A DNA stretch of 64,000 bases, taken from assembly GCF_024137025.1 (NCBI RefSeq), contig NZ_JAMYJR010000058.1, positions 1 through 64,000 of the forward strand. The letters are read 5' to 3'. A program made the translations under genes and the position numbers. Below, one piece after another: positions 37,601 to 45,822 of the stretch. Below the pieces are notes generated by a model. That model was not told the DNA's origin. It did no database searches and saw only the letters and a program-made list of their open reading frames with translations. The stretch is from Paractinoplanes aksuensis (GTDB lineage: Bacteria; Actinomycetota; Actinomycetes; Mycobacteriales; Micromonosporaceae). Within the stretch, counting starts at the first letter, position 1; each line of letters starts with the position of its first letter.

Positions 37601-38268
37601 TTGCCCTCCCCTCGGAGGTGGGGCTGAAGCTTCATCCAGTTCTCGATGCGCAGCTGTTCCTCGCGGCCTTCCTTGACCGCCTGGGTCCACTCGGCCCGCC
37701 GGACCTTGTCGACCCGGTACGACGACGGCATCGCGCCCGGCGCCACGATCGGCACCTTGCCCTCGGCCTTGCGCGCCTCGAGCATCTTCTTGCCGTTCGG
37801 GCCGAGCGGGGCCGCCATGACCTTCTCGCGCATCTTGAGGATGGCGTCGATCAGCATCTCGGGCCGCGGCGGGCAGCCGGGCAGGTAGACGTCGACCGGC
37901 ACGATGTGGTCGACGCCCTGCACGATCGCGTAGTTGTTGAACATGCCGCCGGACGAGGCGCACACGCCCATCGAGATCACCGAGCGCGGCTCGGGCATCT
38001 GGTCGTAGATCGTCCGGACGACGGGGGCCATCTTCTGGCTCACCCGGCCCGCGACGATCATCAGATCGGCCTGGCGGGGCGAGGCCCGGAAGACCTCCAT
38101 GCCCCAGCGTCCGAGGTCGTAGTGGGGGCCACCGGCCGCCATCATCTCGATCGCGCAGCAGGCCAGGCCGAAGGTCGCGCCCCAGAACGAGGACTTACGG
38201 GCCCAGTTCGAGACCTTCTCGACGGAGGTGAGCAGGATTCCAGCAGGCAGTTTCTCTTCGATACCCAT
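37597..38268 (-). CDS. nuoB: NADH-quinone oxidoreductase subunit B
   Basis: 223 aa; carries terminal cluster N2, which reduces the quinone. Tandem-Cys motif in [10 protein letters not shown] plus [13 protein letters not shown] and PGCPPRPE supply the cluster ligands. Residues from ~165 on form an Arg/Lys/Glu-rich C-terminal extension. Starts 6 nt after the nuoA stop. Confidence 0.98.
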   Translation of the reverse strand: MGIEEKLPAGILLTSVEKVSNWARKSSFWGATFGLACCAIEMMAAGGPHYDLGRWGMEVFRASPRQADLMIVAGRVSQKMAPVVRTIYDQMPEPRSVISMGVCASSGGMFNNYAIVQGVDHIVPVDVYLPGCPPRPEMLIDAILKMREKVMAAPLGPNGKKMLEARKAEGKVPIVAPGAMPSSYRVDKVRRAEWTQAVKEGREEQLRIENWMKLQPHLRGEGK

Positions 38269-38274
38269 GGCGCA

Positions 38275-38640
38275 TCAGTCCCAGTTGAGTCCGCCGCGTC
38301 GCCACACATATGTGTAGGCGATGAAGACGGTGACGATGAAGAGGACCATCTCGACGAATCCGAAGAGGCCGAGCGCTCCGAACGAGACGGCCCACGGGTA
38401 AAGGAAGATGGTTTCGATGTCGAAGATGATGAAGAGCATCGCGGTCAGATAGAACTTGACCGGGAAGCGGCCACCACCGACCGGCTGCGGCGCCGGCTCG
38501 ATCCCGCACTCGTACGCGTCGAGCTTGGTGCGGTTGTATCGGTTCGGGCCGACGATCGGGGCGATCGACACCGAGAACAACGCGAAGAGCGCGCCGAGGA
38601 TCAGTAACCCGACGATCGGGACATAAGGGTTGACCGTCAT
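38275..38640 (-). CDS. nuoA: NADH-quinone oxidoreductase subunit A (first gene of nuo operon)
   Basis: 121 aa, three transmembrane helices with the conserved loop YECGIEP containing the redox-sensitive Cys and the acidic FDIETIFLYPWAV segment of helix 2. ATG 38640 is preceded by AGGAGAG. It opens the 14-gene nuoABCDEFGHIJKLMN operon, in the standard order and with overlaps or gaps of at most 12 bp throughout. Confidence 0.98.
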   Translation of the reverse strand: MTVNPYVPIVGLLILGALFALFSVSIAPIVGPNRYNRTKLDAYECGIEPAPQPVGGGRFPVKFYLTAMLFIIFDIETIFLYPWAVSFGALGLFGFVEMVLFIVTVFIAYTYVWRRGGLNWD

Positions 38641-38642
38641 GA

Positions 38643-38679
38643 TCTCTCCTGCTCGACTATTAACCCGTGCACACTATTA
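38643..38679 (-). promoter_or_regulatory. nuo operon promoter region with duplicated TAATAGT
   Basis: On the minus strand TAATAGT occurs twice, at 38673-38679 and 38656-38662, 17 bp apart. The distal copy placed as a -10 would give a ~25-nt leader containing AGGAGAG. The equal spacing could also mark a regulator site. Confidence 0.45.
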
Positions 38680-38710
38680 GTCCGATTTGTCCGACGGTCG
38701 CGCGGGGTCG

Positions 38711-40006
38711 TCATACCGCGGGTGCGACCTTGGTCAGACCGTTGATCACCCGGTCCATCGCGTCACCGCCCCGCGGGTCGGTGAGGTTGGCCAGCAGTTT
38801 CAGAACGAACCGCATCAGTGTCGGATGCGGCATGCCGTGTTTGGTGGCGATCCGCATGATTTGAGGGTTGCCGATCAACTTCACGAACACGCCACCGAGC
38901 CGGTAATAGCCGCCGAACCTGAGGCTGAGTTCTGTCGGGTACGCCCGCAGCGCGCGCTCCCGGTCGGGGCCGGCCGGCCGGGCCAGCGCCTGCACCGCGA
39001 CCTCGGCCGCCAGTTCGCCGCTCTCCATCGCGTACGCGATGCCCTCGCCGTTCATCGGGTTGACCATGCCGCCGGAGTCGCCGACCAGCATCATGCCGCG
39101 GGTGTAGTGCGGCACCCGGTTGAAGCCCATCGGCAGCGCCGCGCCCAGGATCGGGCCGTCCGCGTTGGCCTCGTCGCGCAGCCCCCAGTCGGCCGGCGTC
39201 CCGGCCAGCCAGTCGGTGAGCATCGCGCGGTAGTTGGTCTTGCCGAACGCGCTGGAGCTGTTGAGGATGCCCAGGCCGACGTTGACCCGGCCGTCACCCA
39301 GTCCGAAGATCCAGCCGTAGCCGGGGAGCAGGCGCTCGCGGTCGGTCGAGCTGCGCAGTTCGAGCCAGGACTCGAGGTAGTCGTCGTCGGCCCGGACCGG
39401 CGACTGGTAGTAGCGCCGGACGGCCACGCCGAGCGGGCGGTCGTCGCGCTTGGTCAGGCCCATCGCGATCGGGAGCTTGCCCGAGACGCCGTCGGCCGCG
39501 ATGACCAGCGGGGCCCGGAACTGCACGGGCTCCTTCTCGGGGCCGCTCTTGGCCTCGACGCCGATCGCGTGCCCGTCCTCGTCGAGCACCGGACCGGTCA
39601 CGTTCACGCCGGTCCGCAGGATGACGCCCGCTTCGACGGCCCGGTTGGCCAGCATGTCGTCGAAGTCGAGACGGGTGCGGACCAGGCCGTAGTTGGGGAA
39701 GCTGGCCAGATCGGGCCAGTCGAGCTCGAGGCGGACGCCGCCCCCGATCACCCGCAGGCCCTTGTTCTGCAGCCAGCCGGCCTTCTCCGAGGTGTCGATG
39801 CCCATCCGCACCAGCTGGCGCACGGCGCGCGGGGTCAGCCCGTCGCCGCAGACCTTCTCGCGCGGGAATTCGGTCTTCTCCAGCAACAGGACTCTGAGTC
39901 CGTGCCGTGCCAGGTGATAAGCCGCCGCTGATCCGCCCGGACCGGCTCCGACAACGATGACGTCAGCCTCGTCGGCGATAAGCCCGGATGGTACTTGGTT
40001 GCGCAC
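38711..40006 (-). CDS. menJ: Geranylgeranyl-reductase-family flavoprotein, likely menaquinone side-chain reductase
   Basis: 431 aa from GTG 40006 with GGAGGTGT upstream. FAD-binding motif VIVVGAGPGGSAAAYHLA (residues ~15-32) and the second FAD motif GMMLVGDSGGMVNPMNGEGI are complete. The family saturates isoprenoid chains; mycobacterial MenJ reduces one double bond of menaquinone and is encoded next to a polyprenyl synthase and a UbiE/MenG-type gene. The same partners lie near here, so partial saturation of menaquinone is the best guess, rather than archaeal-type lipid reduction. Confidence 0.82.
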   Translation of the reverse strand: MRNQVPSGLIADEADVIVVGAGPGGSAAAYHLARHGLRVLLLEKTEFPREKVCGDGLTPRAVRQLVRMGIDTSEKAGWLQNKGLRVIGGGVRLELDWPDLASFPNYGLVRTRLDFDDMLANRAVEAGVILRTGVNVTGPVLDEDGHAIGVEAKSGPEKEPVQFRAPLVIAADGVSGKLPIAMGLTKRDDRPLGVAVRRYYQSPVRADDDYLESWLELRSSTDRERLLPGYGWIFGLGDGRVNVGLGILNSSSAFGKTNYRAMLTDWLAGTPADWGLRDEANADGPILGAALPMGFNRVPHYTRGMMLVGDSGGMVNPMNGEGIAYAMESGELAAEVAVQALARPAGPDRERALRAYPTELSLRFGGYYRLGGVFVKLIGNPQIMRIATKHGMPHPTLMRFVLKLLANLTDPRGGDAMDRVINGLTKVAPAV

Positions 40007-40103
40007 ACCACACCTCCGTCTCGCAGCGGCTCGTGAAACAGTTCACAAGCAGCCCAAGTCGGAGTCTAGGACGGCCATCGAAGGTCGTTCCGGTAAGGGA
40101 ACC

Positions 40104-40373
40104 CTAACTGTTTCGGCTGGGTGAATTGCCCTGTGCGAGAACTCTGTCCGCCGCGGTGCGGGCCTCACCGTCCAGAAACTCCCGGAAGTTGCCGTCCATG
40201 GCCTTGTCGAGGGCCACGATCAGGCTGTCCACCAGCTCCTGGGCCAGATCCGGGTCCTGCGCGGCGACCAGGCGGAGGCGGGTGGCGAGCTCCATGCCGC
40301 GGCGTTCGTCGGCGTCGCTCTCGTCGATCGCGATGTCGATGTCGGTGTCTTCGAGTTGCCCGAACGTCGTCAT
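40104..40373 (-). CDS. Small acidic protein of unknown function
   Basis: 89 aa from ATG 40373 (an earlier in-frame start 12 nt upstream is possible). No motif recognised. Mostly helical with an acidic N-terminus (DTDIDIAIDESDADERRG) and a helix-rich middle (LVDSLIVALDKAMDGNFREFLDGEA). Codon use is normal for the region and the frame is clean, which supports a real gene. It lies between menJ and menG on the same strand. Confidence 0.6.
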   Translation of the reverse strand: MTTFGQLEDTDIDIAIDESDADERRGMELATRLRLVAAQDPDLAQELVDSLIVALDKAMDGNFREFLDGEARTAADRVLAQGNSPSRNS

Positions 40374-40430
40374 ACACCGAGCCAAGCACCATTCGGCGCA
40401 TTTAGGGGCGAAAGCCCGGTTTTACACTCT

Positions 40431-41126
40431 TCAGGCCTTGGTGGCCCGGTGAAGTGCGACGATGCCGCCGGTCAGGTTGCGCCAGCCGACCCGGCTCCAG
40501 GGCCCGGCGGCGGCGATACGTGCGGCCAGGGCCGGCTGGTCGGGCCAGGCGCGGATCGACTCGGCCAGATACACGTACGCCTCGGGGTTGCTCGACACGC
40601 TGCGGGCCACCGCCGGCAGCGAGCGCATGACGTACTGCATGTAGACGGTGTGGAAGGGCGCGAGGGTCGGGTGGCTGAACTCGCAGACCACCAGCCGCCC
40701 GCCGGGCCGGGTGATCCGGGCCAGCTCGCGCAGCGCCCCCTCGACGTCGACCACGTTGCGCAGCGCGAAGGAGATGGTGACGGCGTCGAACGTCTCGTCG
40801 GCGAACGGCAGCTTCAGCGCGTCCCCGGCGACCAGGGGCACCTGGCGACCGGCCCGGCGACCGGCCCGCAGCATGCCGGTGGAGAGGTCGGCCCCCACCG
40901 CGTACGCCCCGGACCGGGCCAGTTCCTCGGTGGAGATGCCGGTGCCGGCGCCGACGTCGAGCACCCGCTCGCCCGGGCGCAGGGCCAGCGCCGCGCGCGT
41001 CGCCCGTCGCCATCCCCGGTCTTGCCCGAAGGAGAGCACGGTGTTGGTCAGGTCGTACCGCTCGGCCACGCCGTCGAACATCTCGGCGACCTCGTGCGGC
41101 TGCTTGTCCAGGTCTGCGCGCGTCAC
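40431..41126 (-). CDS. menG: Demethylmenaquinone methyltransferase
   Basis: 231 aa from GTG 41126. UbiE/MenG family: transfers a methyl group from S-adenosylmethionine to demethylmenaquinone as the last step of menaquinone synthesis. Motif [17 protein letters not shown], the family signature [25 protein letters not shown] near the N-terminus, and [14 protein letters not shown] are present. A longer reading to 41216 runs through a hairpin and is unlikely. The upstream hairpin 41157-41188 lies 31 nt before the start. Confidence 0.95.
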   Translation of the reverse strand: MTRADLDKQPHEVAEMFDGVAERYDLTNTVLSFGQDRGWRRATRAALALRPGERVLDVGAGTGISTEELARSGAYAVGADLSTGMLRAGRRAGRQVPLVAGDALKLPFADETFDAVTISFALRNVVDVEGALRELARITRPGGRLVVCEFSHPTLAPFHTVYMQYVMRSLPAVARSVSSNPEAYVYLAESIRAWPDQPALAARIAAAGPWSRVGWRNLTGGIVALHRATKA

Positions 41127-41156
41127 GGGGTCAATACTCCCCCATGGGCAAAACAG

Positions 41157-41188
41157 AACGGGCGGGATGGTGACCCATCCCGCCCGTT
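41157..41188 (-). terminator. Perfect 14-bp hairpin with T-rich tail upstream of menG
   Basis: Arms 41157-41170 and 41175-41188, loop GTCA on the minus strand, followed there by CTGTTTTG. It looks like a terminator for transcripts from mqnC, but it sits in the menG leader if menG is transcribed from the TATATATAAC element at 41197-41206. It could then act as an attenuator. Confidence 0.65.
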
Positions 41189-41246
41189 CCTTGTGCGTTA
41201 TATATACGACCGCCATCGGTCGGGTCTGCGGCCATCACCGGGCTGA

Positions 41247-41390
41247 TCAGGTCCCGGGGATGAAGTTTTCGGTGTTACGCAGGCAACGTAACCAGGCGTC
41301 CAACACCGGCAACAGAGGTTCACGCTCCTCGTTATCGAGGAGCAACCCGGCCTCCCCGGTTCGGGGAGGGGGACCTGACCGAACGGTCAA
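41247..41390 (-). CDS. Possible 47-aa peptide downstream of mqnC (doubtful)
   Basis: A frame opening at TTG 41390, 13 nt past the mqnC stop, encodes 47 residues ending …LLPVLDAWLRCLRNTENFIPGT. The last ~30 residues look like an amphipathic helix from a real protein rather than random high-GC translation, but GC at third positions is lower than in neighbours. Two hairpins (41324-41343, 41351-41369) lie inside it. It may be a remnant of a lost gene. No family recognised. Confidence 0.25.
   Translation of the reverse strand: MTVRSGPPPRTGEAGLLLDNEEREPLLPVLDAWLRCLRNTENFIPGT
41324..41369 (-). terminator. Two adjacent perfect 8-bp hairpins after mqnC
   Basis: Stems 41324-41331/41336-41343 (loop 4 nt) and 41351-41358/41362-41369 (loop 3 nt) begin 35 nt past the mqnC stop. 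No T-tract; likely a compound terminator. Confidence 0.5.
41376..41389. promoter_or_regulatory. TGACCG-AA-CGGTCA palindrome
   Basis: Perfect 6-bp arms with 2-bp spacer, of the kind bound by TetR-family repressors, located just past the mqnC stop. No TetR gene is near. It could be operator DNA for a factor encoded elsewhere or chance. Confidence 0.3.
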
Positions 41391-41403
41391 CCGCGACTGG
41401 CTG

Positions 41404-42645
41404 TCAGGACGCTTCAACCAGCGGTAGCTGCGTGCGGCCGGCGCCGCCGCCGGGCATCGCGATCGATGAGAAGTGCGAGACCACCCGGTCGTCGGTCGGG
41501 TCGTCGGCCGGCGTCTCGTGCACCGCCAGGTGGCGGTAAAGCGTGTCGCGCTGGGCCGGGATGCGGTCGCCGGTGCGGATCATCCAGATCAGCTCGTGCA
41601 GGTTGGACCGGTGCCGGGCGCCGGCCGAGGAGATCACGTTCTCCTCCAGCATGATCGAGCCGAGGTCGTCGACGCCGATGTGCAGCGAGAGCTGGCCGAC
41701 GTCCTTGCCGGTGGTCAGCCACGACGCCTGCAGGTGCGAGACGTTGTCGAAGAACAGCCGCGACATGGCCAGGAAGCGCAGGTATTCCATCGTCGTGGCC
41801 TGGGTGCGGCCCTTGAGGTGGTTGTTCTCGGGCTGGTAGGTCCACGGGATGAACGCGCGGAAGCCCCCCACCGCGTGCGAGGTCTCGACGGCGTCGTCGC
41901 GGTAGCCGTTGGCGACAGCCAGGTCTTGCACGTCGCGGATCATGCGGATGTGCTCGATGCGCTCGGTGTGCGTCTCGCCCGTGCCCATCATCATCGTGGC
42001 CGTCGACGACAGGCCGTTGCGGTGCGCGACCGCCATCACCTCGAGCCAGCGGGCGCCGCTCTCTTTCAGCGGAGCGATGGCCCTGCGCGGCCGGTCGGGC
42101 AGCATCTCGGCGCCGGCCCCGGCGATCGAGTCGAGCCCGGCCGCCTTGATCCGCACGACCGCCTCCTCGATCGAGACGTTCGAGACCTTGGCCATGTGCA
42201 GGATCTCACTGGGGCCGATCGAGTGGATGGCCAGCTGCGGATAGGCCTGTTTGACCGAGGAGAAGAGGTTCTCGTAGTACTCCACGCCGAACTCGGGGTG
42301 GTGGCCGCCCTGCAGCATCACCTGGGTGGCGCCGAGATCGACCGCCTCCCCGCAGCGGTGCAGGATCTCTTCCATCGGGTGGGACCAGCCCTCTTTGTGC
42401 TTGGGGGCCCGGAAGAAGGCGCAGAACTTGCACGCCGTCACGCACACGTTCGTGTAGTTGATGTTGCGGTCGATCAGATAGGTGACGATGCCCTCGGGGT
42501 GCCGGCGTCGGCGCACGGCGTCGGCCGCCTCGCCCAGCGCGTGGAAGGGCGCCTCGGTATAGATGAGCAGCGCCTCTTCAGGCGTGATCCGCCCGCCGTC
42601 GGCGGCTCGCTGCAGGACGCTGTCGATCTCCGGGTTCGCCGTCAC
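41404..42645 (-). CDS. mqnC: Cyclic dehypoxanthinyl futalosine synthase (radical SAM)
   Basis: 413 aa from GTG 42645, with a leaderless-type TAACCT 7 nt upstream. The radical-SAM cluster motif CVTACKFCAF (CxxxCxxC) is at about residues 69-76; NINYTNVC before it and QGGHHPEFGVEYYE, typical of the MqnC/CofH superfamily, are present. It cyclises dehypoxanthine futalosine in the futalosine route to menaquinone, so the organism uses that pathway. MqnA is encoded 14 kb away in the window; MqnB and MqnD are not seen. Confidence 0.95.
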   Translation of the reverse strand: MTANPEIDSVLQRAADGGRITPEEALLIYTEAPFHALGEAADAVRRRRHPEGIVTYLIDRNINYTNVCVTACKFCAFFRAPKHKEGWSHPMEEILHRCGEAVDLGATQVMLQGGHHPEFGVEYYENLFSSVKQAYPQLAIHSIGPSEILHMAKVSNVSIEEAVVRIKAAGLDSIAGAGAEMLPDRPRRAIAPLKESGARWLEVMAVAHRNGLSSTATMMMGTGETHTERIEHIRMIRDVQDLAVANGYRDDAVETSHAVGGFRAFIPWTYQPENNHLKGRTQATTMEYLRFLAMSRLFFDNVSHLQASWLTTGKDVGQLSLHIGVDDLGSIMLEENVISSAGARHRSNLHELIWMIRTGDRIPAQRDTLYRHLAVHETPADDPTDDRVVSHFSSIAMPGGGAGRTQLPLVEAS

Positions 42646-42652
42646 GTAGTCG

Positions 42653-42658
42653 AGGTTA
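42653..42658 (-). promoter_or_regulatory. -10 hexamer of a leaderless promoter (mqnC)
   Basis: TAACCT on the minus strand, 7 nt before GTG 42645. Confidence 0.45.
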
Positions 42659-42755
42659 CGTCCCCGTCTCCCCGGTCGTCAGCGTGCCGGTGGCGTGGTT
42701 ATGAGCACTCCGGTCGCCACCTCGTTACTCTCGATGGGTTCTCCAGGGGGTGTAG

Positions 42756-45700
42756 GTGCTTGTCGTGCATGGCGGCTGGCTGCCGGGCGCGGGCCGGCCG
42801 GGTCAGCTCGCGCTCTGGGCCGAGGACCCGTCTCTTCCTCTCACCACCAACTCGCGCGCACGGGAGCGGTCGCACCCGTTCGCCGTGACCGCCGAAAGCT
42901 TGCTGACCGCTTTAACCGAAACTTCCGATTACGTACGCGATGAGCTGGCCCAAGCCGAGCCCGGTGCGCACACGCTGCGCCTGCCCAGCACCGCCCGCGG
43001 CCCTCTCCCCTCCCCCGACACGGGCGCCGAGCCGGCCACCCGCGGCCTCCGGCTGGCCGAGTGGGAGGTGCCGGCCCTGCTCCTGCCGGGCGACGCCGCG
43101 CTGGCCGCGCTGAGTGCCCTGGCCGACCCCGGTGACGACTGGTCGCCCGGGTCCTCGTTGCGCTACCTCAGCGTCCTGGCCGGTCACGCCTGCGACCTGG
43201 CCCGCCGCGGCCGCATGCTGCCCCAGCTGGTCACCGAGGCCGGCCTGCCCACCGCCCGCTGGCGTCCGGTGGTCACCGGGGCCGACGCCGCCACCTACCG
43301 TGACTTCGCCGCGGCCATGCCCCCGGTGGTCCGGGCCGCCGACGACGGCGGGGTGAGCGCCACGCTGCGGGACGCGCTCGACTCGCTGGTTGACGGGGCC
43401 GCCCGCACGGTGATGCCGGAACGGATTCTGATCGGCCACCGCGCCGGGCCCAAGGCGCCCCTGCCCGACCGCTGGATCGCCGCGCTGACCGCGGACGACC
43501 CCACCCTGCCCGGGGCGAAGCCGGACGAACAGCGCGATCTGCGAAAGGCGCTCGACGACTGGCTGCACGCCGCGCACGAGGCCAACGGGCCGATCCGGGT
43601 CAGCTTCCGGCTGTTCGAACCGGAACCCGAGACGGACATGTGGCGGCTCGAGTTCGCGCTGCAGTCGGCCGAGGACCCGAGCCTCTATCTGCCGGCGGCC
43701 GAGGTGTGGACCGGTGGCTCGTTCCCCGGTCTGCCGCCGCGGCCCGACGAGGTGCTGCTGGCCGGGCTGGGCCGGGCCGTACGGCTGTTCCGGCTGCTCC
43801 ACGTGGCCCTGCGCGACCAGGAGCCGGTCGGCCTCGAGATCGACACGTCGGAGGCGCACGAGTTCCTGCGGCAGGCGGCGCCGCTGCTCCAGGCGGCCGG
43901 CTTCGGCGTGCAACTGCCGTCGTGGGCCGGGCGCAAGGGGGTCGGGCTCAAGCTGACCACGCGGTCCAAATCGAAGAAGGGCACGTCGTCGCGGGCCGTG
44001 GCCGATTCCGGCTTCGGGCTCGACGAGATCGTCAGCTTCAAGATCGATCTGATCATCGGCGACAGCGAGGTCACCGCCGAGGAGCTGGCCGAGCTGGCCC
44101 GCCTCAAGGTTCCGCTGGTCCGCGTACGCGGGCAGTGGGTCGAACTCGACGACCGGCAGCTCAAGGCGGCGCTGAAAGCTGTCGGCAAACGCCGCGAGGG
44201 CGAGCTGACCGCGGGCGAGGTGCTGCAACAGGTCGTCGACGGCGGTGAGGAGGACCTGCCGCTGGTCGAGGTCGACGCCGACGGCATGCTGGGCGACCTG
44301 CTCTCCGGTCAGGCCGCCGAGCGACTCGCGCTGGTGCCGACGCCGCCCACCTTCCAGGGCACCCTCCGCCCGTACCAGGAACGCGGTCTTTCCTGGCTGC
44401 ATTTCTTGTCGCGCCTGGGGCTGGGCGGAATCCTGGCCGACGACATGGGTCTGGGCAAGACCGCGCAGACTCTCTCGCTGCTGCTGGCTGAGCGCGAGTC
44501 CGTTGTGGACGCTACGGTGCCGGACTTTCTCCGGCCGCCCGAGGTCGCGCCGACGCTGCTCATCTGTCCTATGTCTCTGGTCAGCAACTGGTTCAAGGAG
44601 GCGGCCAAGTTCGCGCCCAGCCTGCGGGTATACGTGCACCACGGTGGCACCCGGCAACGCGGGGCCGATTTCGACGCGGCCGTGCAGAACGCCGATCTCG
44701 TGGTCACGACGTACGGCACGGCCGTGCGCGACCTCGCAACACTGCGCGATGTCCACTGGGGACGCGTCGTGTGCGACGAGGCGCAGGCCATCAAGAACAG
44801 CGGCACCCGGCAGGCCCAGGCCGTCCGTGCGGTGCCGGCCCGTTCGCGACTGGCCCTCACCGGAACGCCGGTCGAGAACCACCTGGCCGAGCTTTGGTCC
44901 ATCATGGACTTTTGTAACCCGGGACTGCTCGGACCGGCCAAGCGGTTCCGCCGCCGCTTCCAGGAGCCGATCGAGGTGCGCCAGGACGAGGACGCGGCCG
45001 CCGCCCTCAAACGCGCCACCGGCCCGTTCGTGCTGCGCCGCCTCAAGACCGACAAGACCATCATCTCGGACCTGCCCGAGAAGAACGAGATGAAGGTCTG
45101 GTGCACGCTCACTCCCGAGCAGGCGACGCTCTACCAGGCTGTCGTCGAGGACATGATGGATGCCATCTCGGGCAGCGAAGGTATTCAGCGCCGGGGCAAC
45201 GTGCTGGCCGCGATGACCAAGCTCAAGCAGGTCTGCAACCACCCGGCCCACCTGCTCAAGGACGGCTCGCGCCTGCCTGCCCGCTCGGGCAAGCTGGCCC
45301 GCCTCGAGGAACTCGCCGAAGAGATCATCGAGGATGGCGACAAGGCCTTGGTCTTCACCCAGTACGCCGAGTGGGGCTCGCTGCTGCAGCCGTATCTCGC
45401 CGCGCACCTCGACCGCCCGGTGCTGTGGCTCCACGGTGGACTGTCGAAGGCCAAGCGCGACGAGTTGGTCGAGCGCTTCCAGACCGACGACGAGCCGATG
45501 CTGTTTCTCCTGTCGCTGAAGGCGGCCGGCACCGGCCTCAACCTCACCGCAGCCAACCATGTCGTCCACTTCGACCGGTGGTGGAACCCGGCCGTCGAGG
45601 ACCAGGCCACTGACCGCGCTTTCCGCATCGGACAGTCGCGCAACGTCCAGGTCCGTAAGTTCATCTGCACCGGCACGCTGGAAGAGAAGATCGACGCGAT

Positions 45701-45821
45701 GATCGAGCGCAAGAAGGCGCTGGCGTCCTCGGTCGTCGGCACCGGCGAGGACTGGATCAGCGAGCTCAACACCGACCAGCTGCGCGAACTGTTCGCGCTC
45801 GACCCCGCGGCGGTGCGTTGA
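42756..45821 (+). CDS. SNF2-family DEAD/DEAH-type helicase
   Basis: 1021 aa from GTG 42756 behind AGGGGGTG. N-terminal ~500 residues are the bacterial SNF2-associated domain; the motor follows: DDMGLGKTAQTL (Walker A, about residues 564-575), CDEAQAIKN (Walker B, about 672), LTGTPVEN, and C-terminal QATDRAFRIGQSRNVQV (motif VI, about 950). Acts as a double-stranded DNA translocase/remodeler; HepA/RapA-like roles in transcription or repair are possible. Followed after one base by the SWIM-protein gene, a common pairing. Confidence 0.95.
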   Translation: MLVVHGGWLPGAGRPGQLALWAEDPSLPLTTNSRARERSHPFAVTAESLLTALTETSDYVRDELAQAEPGAHTLRLPSTARGPLPSPDTGAEPATRGLRLAEWEVPALLLPGDAALAALSALADPGDDWSPGSSLRYLSVLAGHACDLARRGRMLPQLVTEAGLPTARWRPVVTGADAATYRDFAAAMPPVVRAADDGGVSATLRDALDSLVDGAARTVMPERILIGHRAGPKAPLPDRWIAALTADDPTLPGAKPDEQRDLRKALDDWLHAAHEANGPIRVSFRLFEPEPETDMWRLEFALQSAEDPSLYLPAAEVWTGGSFPGLPPRPDEVLLAGLGRAVRLFRLLHVALRDQEPVGLEIDTSEAHEFLRQAAPLLQAAGFGVQLPSWAGRKGVGLKLTTRSKSKKGTSSRAVADSGFGLDEIVSFKIDLIIGDSEVTAEELAELARLKVPLVRVRGQWVELDDRQLKAALKAVGKRREGELTAGEVLQQVVDGGEEDLPLVEVDADGMLGDLLSGQAAERLALVPTPPTFQGTLRPYQERGLSWLHFLSRLGLGGILADDMGLGKTAQTLSLLLAERESVVDATVPDFLRPPEVAPTLLICPMSLVSNWFKEAAKFAPSLRVYVHHGGTRQRGADFDAAVQNADLVVTTYGTAVRDLATLRDVHWGRVVCDEAQAIKNSGTRQAQAVRAVPARSRLALTGTPVENHLAELWSIMDFCNPGLLGPAKRFRRRFQEPIEVRQDEDAAAALKRATGPFVLRRLKTDKTIISDLPEKNEMKVWCTLTPEQATLYQAVVEDMMDAISGSEGIQRRGNVLAAMTKLKQVCNHPAHLLKDGSRLPARSGKLARLEELAEEIIEDGDKALVFTQYAEWGSLLQPYLAAHLDRPVLWLHGGLSKAKRDELVERFQTDDEPMLFLLSLKAAGTGLNLTAANHVVHFDRWWNPAVEDQATDRAFRIGQSRNVQVRKFICTGTLEEKIDAMIERKKALASSVVGTGEDWISELNTDQLRELFALDPAAVR

Positions 45822-45822
45822 C

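Noticed and set aside
41324-41369. tRNA gene
   Set aside because: The two stem-loops and a GGTTCG string recall tRNA arms, but no acceptor stem or anticodon arm can be folded around them.
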